Notes: generated by a model not told the origin, from the sequence alone. DNA of 64,000 bases from Asaia bogorensis (GCA_945901855.1 CAMDLT010000008.1:1-64000), one strand, 5' to 3'; shown: positions 25,840 to 35,430, numbered from the stretch's first letter. A program made the numbers and translations.

Positions 25840-26810
25840 GGGATCAGCACGATCGATCCGGTGGTCTTGCGCGCTTCGAGATCGCGATGGGCCTGTGCGG
25901 CGTCCTTGAGGGCGTACTCGGCCGAGACCGCAATCTTGACGACGCCTTTGGCGACGACATCGAACAGGTCGTTTGCCGTGGCGGTCAGATCCGCTTTCTT
26001 GGCGATGTAGGTGAACAAGGTAGGCCGCGTGACGAAGAGCGAACCCTTGGCGCCCAAAACACCAAGATTGAGCGGGTCGGCCGGACCCGACGATTGGCCG
26101 AACGTGACCAGCATGCCAAGCGGCGCAAGGCAGTCGAGCGATTTGAGCAACGTATCTTTGCCGACCGAATCGTAGACCACCGGAACGCCCGCATTGTTGG
26201 TGAGCGCTTTGACGGCCTCGACAAAATCGACGTCGCGATACAGCACGTTATGGTGGCAGCCATGTGCTGTGGCAAGGGCCGCTTTGTCGGCCGAACCGAC
26301 GGTGCCGATGGTCGTTGCGCCCAGATGTTTCGCCCATTGGCAGGCAATGAGCCCGACGCCCCCCGCTGCCGCATGGAACAGAATCGTGTCGCCCGGCTTG
26401 ACCTTGTAAGTGCGGCGCAAGAGATACTGCACCGTCATGCCCTTCAGCATCATTGCGGCGGCTTGTTTGTCGGTAATGCCGTCGGGCAGCTTGACGACAC
26501 GATCGGCCGGCGCGATGCGCTTCTCTTGGTAGCTGCCGCCGCCGCCAATCACGTAGCAAACGCGGTCGCCGACTTTAAGATCGGTAACGTCGGCGCCCAC
26601 CGCTTCGACGATGCCTGCCGCCTCGTTGCCGGGCGAAAACGGCGTTGGCGTGGCATAGAGCCCCGAGCGCATATAGACGTCGATGTAATTGACGCCGATC
26701 GCCGTTTGCTTGATGCGCACTTGGCCGGGACCCGGATCGCCGACCTCGATATCCGACCAGGTGAGGACATCGGCGCTGCCGGGCGTATTGACGCGAATGG
26801 CTTTGGACAT
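25836..26810 (-). CDS. NADPH:quinone oxidoreductase (zeta-crystallin type)
   Basis: 324-residue zinc-free MDR-family enzyme. GroES-like N-domain (IKQTAIGVNYIDVYMRSGLY, PGNEAAGIVEAVG) and Rossmann domain with AAAGGVG (nucleotide loop) and VYDSVGKDTLLKSL. Reduces quinones or enones with NADPH. ATG 26810 is the family start; it follows the dienelactone hydrolase by 13 bases and overlaps the cupin gene by ATGA. No zinc-ligand cysteines are seen, consistent with the Qor group. Confidence 0.92.
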   Translation of the reverse strand: MSKAIRVNTPGSADVLTWSDIEVGDPGPGQVRIKQTAIGVNYIDVYMRSGLYATPTPFSPGNEAAGIVEAVGADVTDLKVGDRVCYVIGGGGSYQEKRIAPADRVVKLPDGITDKQAAAMMLKGMTVQYLLRRTYKVKPGDTILFHAAAGGVGLIACQWAKHLGATTIGTVGSADKAALATAHGCHHNVLYRDVDFVEAVKALTNNAGVPVVYDSVGKDTLLKSLDCLAPLGMLVTFGQSSGPADPLNLGVLGAKGSLFVTRPTLFTYIAKKADLTATANDLFDVVAKGVVKIAVSAEYALKDAAQAHRDLEARKTTGSIVLIP

Positions 26811-26823
26811 CGTGTGCGTTCCC

Positions 26824-27534
26824 TCAAAACAGATTTTTCTTGAAGAAATCGGCGGTGCGCGCGTTAGCGGCATCGGCCGAGGTTTTGTCGAAATGCTTGC
26901 CGCCCACGCGCGCAAACGCGTGGTCTTGGCCCGGATAGACATAAAGCTGGACGCGGCCGTTACCGGCAAGCGCCGCCCTGATTTTGGTTTGGGCAGCCGG
27001 GGGCACAAACGCATCGTTCTCGGCGACATGCATCAGCAAGGGGCTGTTGAGGCCGCTTGCTTGGTCGAGCAAACCGTCAAGGCCGACGCCATAATAGCTG
27101 ACCGAGGCGTCGGCCGAGCTTTGGCAGGCCATCTGATAGGCGAGATTGCCGCCTAGACAGTAACCGACCGTACCGACTTTGCCGGTACAAGCGCCGTGCT
27201 GGCGCAGCGCGTCGAGGGTGCTTTTGAGGTCGCCGACGCCCAGCGCAAAATCGAATCCCTTGAACAAAGCGAAGGCCTGCGCCCATTCGGCATCGGTTTG
27301 GTCGGTGATTTGGATGCCGGGCTGCTGGCGCCAGAAAATATCGGGGCAGGCGACGACATAGCCTTGGCGGGCGTAGCCATCGGCAAGATCCCGCATCACC
27401 TGGTTGACACCAAAAATTTCTTGGATGAGCCCCAAGCCGGGGCCGCGCCCGCCCGGCGGCAGCGCAAGATAGGCGTCGAATTTGTCGCCGAATGTCGGGT
27501 CGGGCGTTGCGGCGACGATGGTTAGATTGGCCAT
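26824..27534 (-). CDS. Dienelactone hydrolase family protein
   Basis: 236-residue alpha/beta hydrolase. The catalytic Cys lies in VGYCLGGNLAYQMA, the Asp in VAENDAFVPP and the His in YPGQDHAFAR; the oxyanion Glu is in LIQEIFGVN. Members hydrolyse dienelactones or related esters in ring-cleavage pathways, but many act on other small esters. ATG 27534 gives MANLTIVAATP; in-frame sequence to 27594 is unconserved. First gene of the operon with qor and cupin. Confidence 0.9.
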   Translation of the reverse strand: MANLTIVAATPDPTFGDKFDAYLALPPGGRGPGLGLIQEIFGVNQVMRDLADGYARQGYVVACPDIFWRQQPGIQITDQTDAEWAQAFALFKGFDFALGVGDLKSTLDALRQHGACTGKVGTVGYCLGGNLAYQMACQSSADASVSYYGVGLDGLLDQASGLNSPLLMHVAENDAFVPPAAQTKIRAALAGNGRVQLYVYPGQDHAFARVGGKHFDKTSADAANARTADFFKKNLF

Positions 27535-27662
27535 GGCAGCCTCTTGGGATCGAAGGTTCGGCTGCACCCTGCCACCGGACTTTGCGCGTTGCAACGGTGC
27601 CAGTTGCTTGGCGGGGGAGGGGATGGGTAATGTCGGCGGTCGGTTCGCAGCGAGGGGTGCCC

Positions 27663-27905
27663 ATGAAGATCAAAGTTGATATCGAATGCACACCCGACGA
27701 GGCGCGGGCCTTTATGGGGTTGCCGGACGTCAAGCCCATGCAGGAAGCCTTGATGGGCCAAATGACCGAACGGTTGCAGGCCGCCACGATGGCAATGGAT
27801 CCGGAGACGATCATCCGCCAATGGTTCGGCGGGACTGGCTGGGATCAGATGCAGAAATTTTGGTCGATGGCGCAGGGCGGAACCGACAAGGACAAGCCGA
27901 AATGA
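27663..27905 (+). CDS. DUF6489-like small protein
   Basis: 80 residues beginning [17 protein letters not shown], with the [12 protein letters not shown] and TERLQAA motifs of a small family common in alphaproteobacteria. A Met-rich amphipathic helix spans about 30-47. No signal peptide; function unknown. Coupled by ATGA to the ferredoxin gene, forming the front of the operon that leads to tatA and mnmE. The family name rests on memory of the motif. Confidence 0.75.
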   Translation: MKIKVDIECTPDEARAFMGLPDVKPMQEALMGQMTERLQAATMAMDPETIIRQWFGGTGWDQMQKFWSMAQGGTDKDKPK

Positions 27906-28261
27906 GCGATCCTACCCCTTATTTCGAGACGCATGTGTTTTTGTGCACCAACGAGCGTCCGGCGGGACATGCGCGCGGTTGCTGCAAGGCGCGCGGCGCG
28001 GAAAAACTGCGCGACTATATGAAAGCGCGCGCCAAGGAGCTGGGCCTCAAAAAAATTCGCATCAATACGGCGGGCTGTCTCGATCGCTGCGAATTCGGTC
28101 CGACGATGGTGATCTATCCCGAAGGCATCTGGTACACGCCGCAGAGCCGCGAAGATATCGACGAGATTTTGAGCGCGCATCTGGTCGCGGGCGGGCGCGT
28201 GCCGCGCTTGATGCTGCGCCCCGACCAGAAGCCTGTCGCGCAAAAGGAAAAAACCGCATGA
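27902..28261 (+). CDS. Thioredoxin-like (2Fe-2S) ferredoxin
   Basis: 119 residues. Four or five Cys positioned for a thioredoxin-fold [2Fe-2S] cluster: Cys15 in VFLCTNERP, Cys27/28 in ARGCCKARG, Cys59 and Cys63 in [11 protein letters not shown]. The YPEGIWYTP strand is typical of these small ferredoxins, relatives of the NuoE and Shethna-protein folds. Role unknown, probably a soluble electron carrier. Overlaps the upstream DUF6489 gene and the downstream tatA by ATGA. Confidence 0.9.
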   Translation: MSDPTPYFETHVFLCTNERPAGHARGCCKARGAEKLRDYMKARAKELGLKKIRINTAGCLDRCEFGPTMVIYPEGIWYTPQSREDIDEILSAHLVAGGRVPRLMLRPDQKPVAQKEKTA

Positions 28262-28437
28262 GCTTCGGGTTTGGCGAAATTTTGATTATTGCCTTGATCG
28301 GCCTGCTGCTGCTTGGGGCGGGCAAGATCCCCAAACTGATGGGCGATTTGGCGGGCGGCATCAAAGCCTTCAAACAAGGCATGGCCGAGGACAAGACAAC
28401 CCCGCCTGCTCCGCCGACGGAACCGCCAAAGCCCTGA
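28258..28437 (+). CDS. tatA: TatA-type twin-arginine translocase protein
   Basis: 59 residues. N-terminal transmembrane helix [20 protein letters not shown], then the amphipathic helix [20 protein letters not shown] and a short Pro-rich tail ([11 protein letters not shown]). This is the TatA/E build that forms the protein-conducting assembly for folded Tat substrates. No tatB or tatC is present here, which is unusual since they are normally adjacent; they may be elsewhere. The hinge reads GAGKIP rather than the usual GPxKLP. Coupled to the ferredoxin gene and 0 bases before mnmE. Confidence 0.87.
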   Translation: MSFGFGEILIIALIGLLLLGAGKIPKLMGDLAGGIKAFKQGMAEDKTTPPAPPTEPPKP

Positions 28438-29763
28438 ATGGCGACAATCTTTGCACCGGCAACGGCGGCGGGCAAAGCCGGCGTTGCGGTCGTCCGAATC
28501 TCGGGCGAACGCGCGGCTGCGGCGCTGACGGCGCTGTGCGGACACCTGCCGGAACCGCGCATGGCAACGCGGCGGGATCTATGCGATCCGGCAAACGGCG
28601 AGCGGCTGGACGATGGTTTGGTTTTGTGGTTTCCCGGGCCGCGCAGTTTCACGGGCGAAGATGTGGCGGAGCTGCATATCCACGGATCGCGCGCGGTGGT
28701 CGAATCGATTTTGGCCGTACTTGGCGGGTTGCTCGGGCTGCGTTTGGCCAAACCCGGCGAGTTTGCGCGCCGCGCTTATGCGGCCGGGAAGCTGGACCTG
28801 GCGCAGATCGAAGCCTTGGCCGATTTGATTGCGGCCGAAACGCGCGCCCAGGCGCGCCAAGCCCTGCGCCAACTCGGCGGCGCGCTTGGCAGTGTGGTGG
28901 AGGAGTTGCGCGTGGCGATTCTGCGCCTGCGCGCCCAGGCCGAAGCCGAAATCGATTTCCCCGATGAAGGCGACGTGCCGGGCGGGCTGATCGCTGCCTT
29001 GGCGCCGTCGCTGGGGCTTCTGGACGAAAAGCTTGGCCGCCTTATTGCGGATGCGACGCGTGGCGAGCGCTTGCGCAATGGCTATACGGTTGCGATTTTG
29101 GGGCCGCCCAATGCCGGCAAATCGAGCCTGTTGAACCGCCTGGCGCAGCGCGAGGCGGCGATTGTCTCGGCGGTTGCGGGCACGACGCGCGATACGATCG
29201 AAATCCATCTCGATTTGGCCGGTTGGCCCGTAACGTTGATCGACACGGCGGGCTTGCGCGACCCGGGCGAGCTTGGCGACCCGCATGCCGCGTTGGAAGC
29301 CGAAGGGATGCGACGCACCCGGCTGAGCGCCGAGCAGGCCGATTTGCGTTTGATCGTGCTGGACGCGCAAACGCCAGATCCGGACCCTATGCTGGTGACG
29401 TTCCTGGTCGATGCGCTTGTGGTCCATAACAAGATCGATTTGGCGACCGCCGGGCCTGGCGCTGTCGGTGTGTCGGCTGCGACGGGTGCGGGCATCGAGG
29501 CGCTCGTTGCGCTGTTGGCCGACAAGGCTGCTGCTGCGCTCGGTGCCAGCGACGGCCAGGCGGCGGTGGTTACGCGTGCGCGCCATCGCGATGCGTTGGT
29601 GGCGGTGCAAGCTGCCTTGCGTCGCGCGCGGTCGCAGCCGCAAGCGGAGCTGGTCGCCGAAGAGTTGCGCGGTGCGGCCGATGCGCTGGGCCGGATCGTC
29701 GGGCGCACGGGCGTCGAAGATGTGCTCGATTTGCTGTTCGGCGAATTTTGTATCGGCAAATAG
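28438..29763 (+). CDS. mnmE: tRNA modification GTPase MnmE
   Basis: 441 residues. N-terminal THF-binding domain (TIFAPATAAGKAGVAVVRIS), a helical domain with the inserted G domain: P-loop GPPNAGKSS at 222-230, GTTRDT switch, DTAG and NKID motifs, and the C-terminal FCIGK (437-441) with the essential Cys. With MnmG it installs cmnm5 or nm5 groups at the tRNA wobble uridine. It directly follows the tatA stop and precedes mnmG by 370 bp. Confidence 0.96.
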   Translation: MATIFAPATAAGKAGVAVVRISGERAAAALTALCGHLPEPRMATRRDLCDPANGERLDDGLVLWFPGPRSFTGEDVAELHIHGSRAVVESILAVLGGLLGLRLAKPGEFARRAYAAGKLDLAQIEALADLIAAETRAQARQALRQLGGALGSVVEELRVAILRLRAQAEAEIDFPDEGDVPGGLIAALAPSLGLLDEKLGRLIADATRGERLRNGYTVAILGPPNAGKSSLLNRLAQREAAIVSAVAGTTRDTIEIHLDLAGWPVTLIDTAGLRDPGELGDPHAALEAEGMRRTRLSAEQADLRLIVLDAQTPDPDPMLVTFLVDALVVHNKIDLATAGPGAVGVSAATGAGIEALVALLADKAAAALGASDGQAAVVTRARHRDALVAVQAALRRARSQPQAELVAEELRGAADALGRIVGRTGVEDVLDLLFGEFCIGK

Positions 29764-29780
29764 GCGCTCTTGTGGCGCCT
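29762..29780 (+). terminator. Weak hairpin at the end of mnmE
   Basis: AGGCGC (29762-29767) and GCGCCT (29775-29780) form a 6-bp stem straddling the mnmE stop; no T-run follows, so it may be only a pause or Rho-dependent site. Confidence 0.3.
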
Positions 29781-30133
29781 TCTGAATCTGTTTGGTTTGC
29801 AGCTTGAGGCGATTTTTCTGATTCCACAAAATGATCCAACCCGAAGCGTATTTGTGCGCGACATTGTCATAGGCTTCGCTGGCAGCGCCAAAATTGCCGC
29901 TCTCAAAGACCGGTTGTCCGGGCGCGTTTTGTCTCGGTCTAAATATATGAAAACAATGGATAATATGAGTTATCGTAACATACAAAATTTTCGTTTGTAG
30001 TTAACCAGCTGATATAAAAAGATTTTTTAGAATGTTTCGCGCGAAACATGAAGAGGTGTATCGGCTTCGATTTGCCCCTTTGACGTACTCGCAAGATTTG
30101 ACCGGTGCGCCTGAAATGCCTAGGTTGCGCGCC
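29764..30133. other. Intergenic region and parS-bearing leader upstream of mnmG
   Basis: 370 bp between mnmE and the chosen mnmG start. The last 100 bp before the parS site (about 29935-30031) are strikingly AT-rich for this genome. It holds one parS palindrome and probably the mnmG promoter. A TTG-initiated frame (29770-30000) and the frame starting in parS at 30032 have no recognisable protein features. Confidence 0.55.
30033..30048. other. parS centromere site 1
   Basis: Perfect 16-bp palindrome TGTTTCGCGCGAAACA (18 bp with flanking A/T, 30032-30049), one or two bases per half-site from the ParB-binding consensus TGTTTCACGTGAAACA. Lies 86-101 bp upstream of mnmG and 2.5 kb from parA. Confidence 0.85.
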
Positions 30134-31993
30134 ATGCGCTTGGACAATTCCTTTGACGTGATTGTGATCGGTGGCGGGCATGCGGGCTGCGAGGCGGCGG
30201 CTGCGTCGGCGCGCGTCGGTGCCAAAACGCTGTTGCTGACACTCGATCCGGCAAAAATCGGCGAGATGAGCTGCAATCCGGCGATCGGCGGATTGGGCAA
30301 AGGACATCTGGTGCGCGAGATCGACGCGCTTGATGGCATTATGGGTCGGGCCATCGATCGCGCCGGGATTCAGTTTCGCGTGCTCAATCGCTCGAAGGGG
30401 CCCGCTGTGAGGGGCCCGCGCGCGCAAGCCGATCGCAAACTCTATCGCCAGGCGATCCAACATATTCTGGTCGAACAGGCCAATCTTACCATCCTGGGCG
30501 GCGAGGCGGCCGATTTGGAGTTGGGTCCGGACGGGGCGGTTGCGGCGGTGCTCACCGCAGCGGGCGAACGGTTTTTGTGCGGCGCCGTCGTTCTGACGAC
30601 CGGGACATTTTTGCGTGGACTGATCCATATCGGGCTCGACAAAATCCCGGCGGGTCGGGTCGGCGAAAAGCCGTCGATCGCTTTGTCCGAAACGCTCCTG
30701 CGGCTTGGTTTTACGCTAGGACGGCTCAAGACCGGTACGCCGCCGCGCCTCGACGGGCGCACGATCGCGTGGTCCGGGCTGGAGATGCAGCCAGCCGACA
30801 ATCCGCCCGAACCGTTTTCGACGCTGACCGCCAAGATCGACGTGCCGCAAATCGAGTGCGGAATCACCTACACGTCGATGGCGACGCATGAATTGATCCG
30901 CGCCAATCTGCATCAAGCGCCCATGTATTCCGGCCAGATCGAAGGCGTGGGCCCACGCTATTGCCCGTCGATCGAGGACAAGGTCGTGCGCTTTGCCAGT
31001 CGCGAGCGCCATCAGATTTTCCTCGAACCCGAAGGGCTCGACGACGATACGGTCTATCCCAACGGTATTTCGACATCCCTGCCCGCCGCGATTCAGCTCG
31101 AAATTCTAAAGACTATTCAGGGTCTTGAGGGTGCCAAGATGCTGCGGCCGGGCTACGCGATCGAATACGATTACATTGATCCGCGCGAACTTTCGCCCAC
31201 CTTGGAAACCCGTCGTCTGCCGGGTCTTTTTCTGGCGGGCCAAATCAACGGCACCACGGGTTACGAGGAAGCGGCCGCCCAAGGTCTCGTGGCGGGGCTC
31301 AATGCCGCTTTGAAGCTTGGCAAAGCCCCTGCTTTTACCCTCGACCGGGCCGATGCCTATATCGGCGTGATGATCGACGACCTTGTGACGCTGGGAACCC
31401 GCGAGCCCTATCGCATGTTCACCAGCCGCGCCGAGTATCGCTTGACGCTGCGCGCCGACAACGCCGATCAGCGATTGACGGATAAAGGGTTGGCGATCGG
31501 CTGTGTCGGGTCCGTCCGTCAGGCGGCGTGGGAGAGCAAGCACCTGGCGCTTGAAGCGGCGCGCGCCCTCGTGGCGCAATTGGCCGAGAGCCCCTCCAAA
31601 CTCGCCAAGCGTGGTTTCGCGATCAACCAGGATGGCGTGCTGCGCTCGCCGCTCGATCTTTTGGCGCTGCCCGGCGTCGACTGGGCCTGGCTCGGCCGGG
31701 TCTGGCCCGAGCTTGCCGCCCTGCCGCCGGGGATCGCCACCCAGATCGAGGTCGACGCGCTCTATCGCGGCTATCTCGTGCGTCAGGATGCCGATATTCG
31801 AAGCTTCCGCCAAGACGAGGGGCTGCGCCTGCCCGCCGATATCGACTATGCCGCCCTTACGGCGCTGTCGATGGAAGTACGCCAGAAGCTCGCGCAGATT
31901 CGCCCGGCAAACCTGGGCCAAGCGGCGCGCATCTCCGGCGTCACGCCAGCCGCCTTGACGATCTTGCTGCGTTTCGCGAGGCGCGCCGCATGA
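30134..31993 (+). CDS. mnmG: tRNA uridine-5-carboxymethylaminomethyl modification enzyme MnmG (GidA)
   Basis: 619 residues from ATG 30134 ([20 protein letters not shown]), the usual length. FAD-binding GGGHAG at 13-18, the GidA signatures [20 protein letters not shown] (partly) and [25 protein letters not shown] and the C-terminal helical MnmE-binding domain with YRGYLVRQ. An earlier in-frame ATG at 30032 would translate the parS site and 34 unconserved residues. Stop overlaps rsmG (ATGA). Confidence 0.96.
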   Translation: MRLDNSFDVIVIGGGHAGCEAAAASARVGAKTLLLTLDPAKIGEMSCNPAIGGLGKGHLVREIDALDGIMGRAIDRAGIQFRVLNRSKGPAVRGPRAQADRKLYRQAIQHILVEQANLTILGGEAADLELGPDGAVAAVLTAAGERFLCGAVVLTTGTFLRGLIHIGLDKIPAGRVGEKPSIALSETLLRLGFTLGRLKTGTPPRLDGRTIAWSGLEMQPADNPPEPFSTLTAKIDVPQIECGITYTSMATHELIRANLHQAPMYSGQIEGVGPRYCPSIEDKVVRFASRERHQIFLEPEGLDDDTVYPNGISTSLPAAIQLEILKTIQGLEGAKMLRPGYAIEYDYIDPRELSPTLETRRLPGLFLAGQINGTTGYEEAAAQGLVAGLNAALKLGKAPAFTLDRADAYIGVMIDDLVTLGTREPYRMFTSRAEYRLTLRADNADQRLTDKGLAIGCVGSVRQAAWESKHLALEAARALVAQLAESPSKLAKRGFAINQDGVLRSPLDLLALPGVDWAWLGRVWPELAALPPGIATQIEVDALYRGYLVRQDADIRSFRQDEGLRLPADIDYAALTALSMEVRQKLAQIRPANLGQAARISGVTPAALTILLRFARRAA

Positions 31994-32598
31994 CCCCCGA
32001 TCGGTTCCGCCAAACAACCGATGTTTCGCGCGAAACAATCGAAAAATTGGTTATCTATCAGCGCCTTCTCGAAAAATGGCAGGCCAAGATCAATTTGGTG
32101 TCGGCAACGACCCTGCCCGATATCTGGCTACGGCATTTTCTGGATTCGTGGCAGGTTTTGGCGGGTCTGGGCGATGCGCCGACGGTCGCCGATCTTGGTG
32201 CCGGGGCCGGGTTTCCGGGCCTCGTCATTGCGATCTGTGCGCCCGCCAAAACGCTTCATTTGGTCGAATCCGATGCGCGCAAATGCGCCTTCCAGATCGA
32301 AGTGGCGCGCGAGACCGGTGCCAAAATCCAGATTCACAACGCGCGCGCCGAAACCTTGGCGGGCAAGCTTGCGGTCGCAGCCGTTACGTCGCGTGCCTTG
32401 GCCCCGCTCGACAAACTTCTCGAGCTTGCCGTGCCGCTGCTGGAACCCGACGGGTTATGCACGTTTCTCAAGGGGGCGACGCATAAAGCCGAATTGACCC
32501 AGGCGGAAACAGCGTGGCATATGCGCGTATCCGCCGTCGCCTCGATGACGGAGCCGGACGCGGCCGTTTTGACGCTGCGGGAAATCAAACGCAAGTGA
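31990..32598 (+). CDS. rsmG: 16S rRNA (guanine527-N7)-methyltransferase RsmG (GidB)
   Basis: 202 residues. SAM-binding [17 protein letters not shown], the upstream WLRHFLDSW (here conserved as [13 protein letters not shown]) and [11 protein letters not shown] motifs identify RsmG, which methylates G527 of 16S rRNA. Residues 12-17, DVSRET, are encoded by the second parS palindrome, so the site is fixed within the reading frame. ATG 31990 overlaps mnmG (ATGA) and the stop overlaps parA (GTGA). Confidence 0.95.
   Translation: MTPDRFRQTTDVSRETIEKLVIYQRLLEKWQAKINLVSATTLPDIWLRHFLDSWQVLAGLGDAPTVADLGAGAGFPGLVIAICAPAKTLHLVESDARKCAFQIEVARETGAKIQIHNARAETLAGKLAVAAVTSRALAPLDKLLELAVPLLEPDGLCTFLKGATHKAELTQAETAWHMRVSAVASMTEPDAAVLTLREIKRK
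32022..32037. other. parS centromere site 2, inside rsmG
   Basis: TGTTTCGCGCGAAACA, identical over 16 bp to the site at 30033-30048. It lies within the coding sequence of rsmG about 570 bp before parA. Confidence 0.85.
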
Positions 32599-33410
32599 CG
32601 GAATCGTCCACCAAAAAGCCGCGCATCCTGGCGATCGCCAACCAAAAAGGCGGGGTTGGCAAAACTACGACCGCAATCAATTTGGCGACCGCGATGGCTG
32701 CCGTCGGCAAAAAGATTTTGGTTGTCGATCTCGATCCGCAGGGCAACGCATCGACCGGTTTCGGCATTCCGCCCGAAGCACGCGACATCGGTTCGTACGA
32801 CGTGCTGATCGGCAGCGTGTCGCCGGCCGAGGCGATTCGCCCCTCGATGGTGCCGGGCCTTTCGGTCATGCCGGCAACATCCGATCTCGCCGGGGCGGAA
32901 TTGGAACTTGTCGATCTGGAGCGGCGCGAATTCCGGCTGGCCGACGCGCTTGTCGATGCGACAGCGCTGCTCGATCTCGATTACGTGATTATCGATGCGC
33001 CCCCGTCCTTGGGGCTCCTCACGCTCAATACGCTGGTCGCAGCCGACGCCGTGCTGGTGCCGCTGCAGACCGAATTCTTCGCGCTCGAAGGACTTTCCAA
33101 CCTCATGCGCACGATCGACCGCGTGCGCGAGCGTCTCAACCCTCGGTTGACAATTCAGGGCGTGGTGCTGACGATGTACGACAAGCGCAACAATCTGTCG
33201 GAGGCGGTCGCCGCCGACGTGCGTGCCCATTTGGGGGCGCTTGTCTACGACACGGCGATCCCGCGCAACGTGCGTATTTCCGAAGCGCCGTCGCATGGCA
33301 AACCGGTGCTTTTGTACGATCTGCGCTGCCCCGGCTCGCAAGCCTATGTGATGCTGGCAAGCGAGCTGTTGAAGCGCGAAGCGTCCCTCGGCGCGCCGGT
33401 GGCGGCATGA
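32595..33410 (+). CDS. parA: Chromosome-partitioning ATPase ParA (Soj)
   Basis: 271 residues with a GTG start at 32595 (GTGA overlap with rsmG). Walker A KGGVGKTT at 18-25, switch DLDPQGNASTG, and IDAPPSLGLLTLNTL. It is a full-length Soj-type ParA with parB directly downstream (ATGA overlap). It forms ATP-dependent dimers on nucleoid DNA and moves ParB-parS complexes. An upstream ATG at 32514 would read the rsmG gene in another frame. Confidence 0.96.
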   Translation: MTESSTKKPRILAIANQKGGVGKTTTAINLATAMAAVGKKILVVDLDPQGNASTGFGIPPEARDIGSYDVLIGSVSPAEAIRPSMVPGLSVMPATSDLAGAELELVDLERREFRLADALVDATALLDLDYVIIDAPPSLGLLTLNTLVAADAVLVPLQTEFFALEGLSNLMRTIDRVRERLNPRLTIQGVVLTMYDKRNNLSEAVAADVRAHLGALVYDTAIPRNVRISEAPSHGKPVLLYDLRCPGSQAYVMLASELLKREASLGAPVAA

Positions 33411-34318
33411 GCCCGGCCGATCCCAAAAAAGGGCTCGGGCGCGGCCTCTCCGCTTTGCTCGGCACCTCGACCAACCCGGCCGTTGCGGCGGCGCCGAGCG
33501 AGAGCCCGCGCGCGGCGCGCCTGATTGCCGTCGGCAAGATCCGACCCGGCGCTTTCCAGCCGCGCCGCCATTTCGACGAAACTGCGCTGGCGGACCTTGC
33601 CGCATCCATCCGCACGCAGGGCGTGCTGATGCCGATCTTGGTGCGGCGCGATCCAAAGGACGCGACCGGCTTCGAACTCATCGCGGGCGAGCGGCGCTGG
33701 CGGGCGGCCCAAGCGGCGCAGCTCCACGAAATTCCGGCCGTGGTCAAAGACCTCAACGACCGCGAGGCGCTCGAAGCGGCCTTGGTCGAAAATCTCCAGC
33801 GCGCGGATCTAAATGCGATCGACGAAGCGATGGGCTATCGCCGACTGATCGACGAAATGGAATTCACGCAAGAACGGGTGGCACAAGCGCTCGGCAAAAG
33901 CCGGCCGCATGTCGCCAATACGCTGCGCTTGCTCGACTTGCCGCTGACCGCCCAAGCGCTGGTCGCGGACGGAAACCTGACGCCCGCCCATGCGCGCGTC
34001 GCGCTGATGGCGCCCAATCCGGGTCTGTTTGCCGAAATCGTGGCACGCGAGGGCTTGACCGTGCGCCAGGCCGAAGCGCGCCTCAAAGAAACCGCCGACC
34101 CGCGCAACGCCAAGAAAAAACTGAAACCGGCGGGCGGTACAGCGCGCGATGCCGATACCCGCGCCATCGAACGGCGCTTGGGCGAGGCGCTCGGTTTGCG
34201 CGTCGATCTAAAACCGAACAAAAACGGGTCCGGCGAATTGGTGCTGCATTACGCCAGCCTCGACCAGTTCGACGATCTGCTGGCGCGGCTCGAGCGGGAT
34301 CCGAAAACGCGGGCGTAG
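33407..34318 (+). CDS. parB: Chromosome-partitioning CTPase ParB (Spo0J)
   Basis: 303 residues. N-terminal KKGLGRGLSALLG ParA-interacting segment, the CTP-binding ParB/Srx domain (box with FQPRRHFDE and GERRWRAAQAA), the HTH TQERVAQALGKSRPHVANTLR that reads parS, and a C-terminal dimerisation domain after a basic linker. It loads and slides as a clamp from parS. Two parS copies lie 1.4 and 3.4 kb upstream. Convergent with the membrane-protein gene, 6 bp apart. Confidence 0.96.
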   Translation: MSPADPKKGLGRGLSALLGTSTNPAVAAAPSESPRAARLIAVGKIRPGAFQPRRHFDETALADLAASIRTQGVLMPILVRRDPKDATGFELIAGERRWRAAQAAQLHEIPAVVKDLNDREALEAALVENLQRADLNAIDEAMGYRRLIDEMEFTQERVAQALGKSRPHVANTLRLLDLPLTAQALVADGNLTPAHARVALMAPNPGLFAEIVAREGLTVRQAEARLKETADPRNAKKKLKPAGGTARDADTRAIERRLGEALGLRVDLKPNKNGSGELVLHYASLDQFDDLLARLERDPKTRA

Positions 34319-34324
34319 CGGCGT

Positions 34325-35332
34325 TCAGATCGTTCGGGTGGCGCTGGCGTTTTCGCTCAAGCGAAGCAATATCGACTGGCCGTTGACCGTGCGGCTCCAT
34401 ACCCAACCGAGCAAACCCAACCGTTCGTCGAGATTGGAAAACAGCTCGCGATTGTGCGTCCCTTCGGCAAAGGGCGGCGTTTCGGCAGCGACCAGACCGA
34501 TGGCGATCGCCAGCACCGGCAAGATCGTCGCCAGCAGGCGCACCGAGCGCCGCCGCCGCAGCGCAACGGTCAACAGCAACCCCGCCAGCGCGGCGAGGTT
34601 GGCCACGATCGCAAACAGCGACAGCGCCATCGACATCGGCGGCAGCAAGATTGCTGCCGTCGCATCGCGCAGGATTGCGGGTTCCATCGATCTGCTGCGC
34701 GCCATCATTTGTTGCGTGCGCGCATCGATCGGCAGTCCGGCCTGCAACGCAAGTTCGGCATCGCCAAGGCGCGCTTTGAGCGACGCGATCTCCGGCTTCT
34801 CGCCAGTCAGGCGCGCGGCAAGATTGAGCAGCGCCAGACGTTGCGAGTCCGCGTGCACGCCGTCCGCATCGCCAAGCTCGCTATTGGCGGCCAATCCGTG
34901 GAACAGCGCGTCGCGATAGACCGCAAGATAAACTGCTTCGCGCTGGATCGATTCCGGCACCTGGGCCAGAACGCTGTCGTAGATGCGGTCGATGACGGCG
35001 TAGCTCGTGCCCCACGCCAGCACAAATGCGACCGGCAACCGCCATCCGAAGCGCCGCCACGCCCGCGCGAAAAAGGGCCGCATCGCAAACAGCACCAAAC
35101 CGAACGCACCTGTCGCTTTGCCGAACTGGACCAATTCGTCGAGCCGCTGGCGATCAATTTCGGCCTGGGCGACGGTGCGCACCAGTTCCAGATTGAAGAC
35201 GATTTCGGCGACGACATATGCCACCAACAGCGTCGCAAGAATCGGCCACGCAAATGGGCGCGTCGGCTTTTTTGCGTGCCCATCCAACCGCACTGCCTCG
35301 CCCTCCGAAAGTATCGCCAACCTTACGTTCAC
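34325..35332 (-). CDS. Hypothetical multi-pass membrane protein
   Basis: 335 residues, no family recognised. A basic N-terminus is followed by a TM segment (about 29-48), further hydrophobic stretches (about 77-92 and 98-114), a long soluble loop of about 110 residues (YLAVYRDALFHGL through the Ala/Leu-rich LARLTGEKPEIASL), and two more TM regions near 222-250 and 260-280. Sits convergent to parB and divergent from the orphan gene at 35552. Membership in any operon is not seen. Confidence 0.7.
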   Translation of the reverse strand: MNVRLAILSEGEAVRLDGHAKKPTRPFAWPILATLLVAYVVAEIVFNLELVRTVAQAEIDRQRLDELVQFGKATGAFGLVLFAMRPFFARAWRRFGWRLPVAFVLAWGTSYAVIDRIYDSVLAQVPESIQREAVYLAVYRDALFHGLAANSELGDADGVHADSQRLALLNLAARLTGEKPEIASLKARLGDAELALQAGLPIDARTQQMMARSRSMEPAILRDATAAILLPPMSMALSLFAIVANLAALAGLLLTVALRRRRSVRLLATILPVLAIAIGLVAAETPPFAEGTHNRELFSNLDERLGLLGWVWSRTVNGQSILLRLSENASATRTI

Positions 35333-35430
35333 AGTCCCCTCGGTGCACCCGTTCTATATGCAATACGTTAGCCGAATGCACGAGCGCTTACAGTGCGCGC
35401 CGTCACAGGCCCGGCAATTTTTGTCCGATG

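Noticed and set aside
29770..30000. 76-codon frame after mnmE with TTG start
   Set aside because: The C-terminal part falls in AT-rich promoter-like DNA; no ribosome site and no family.
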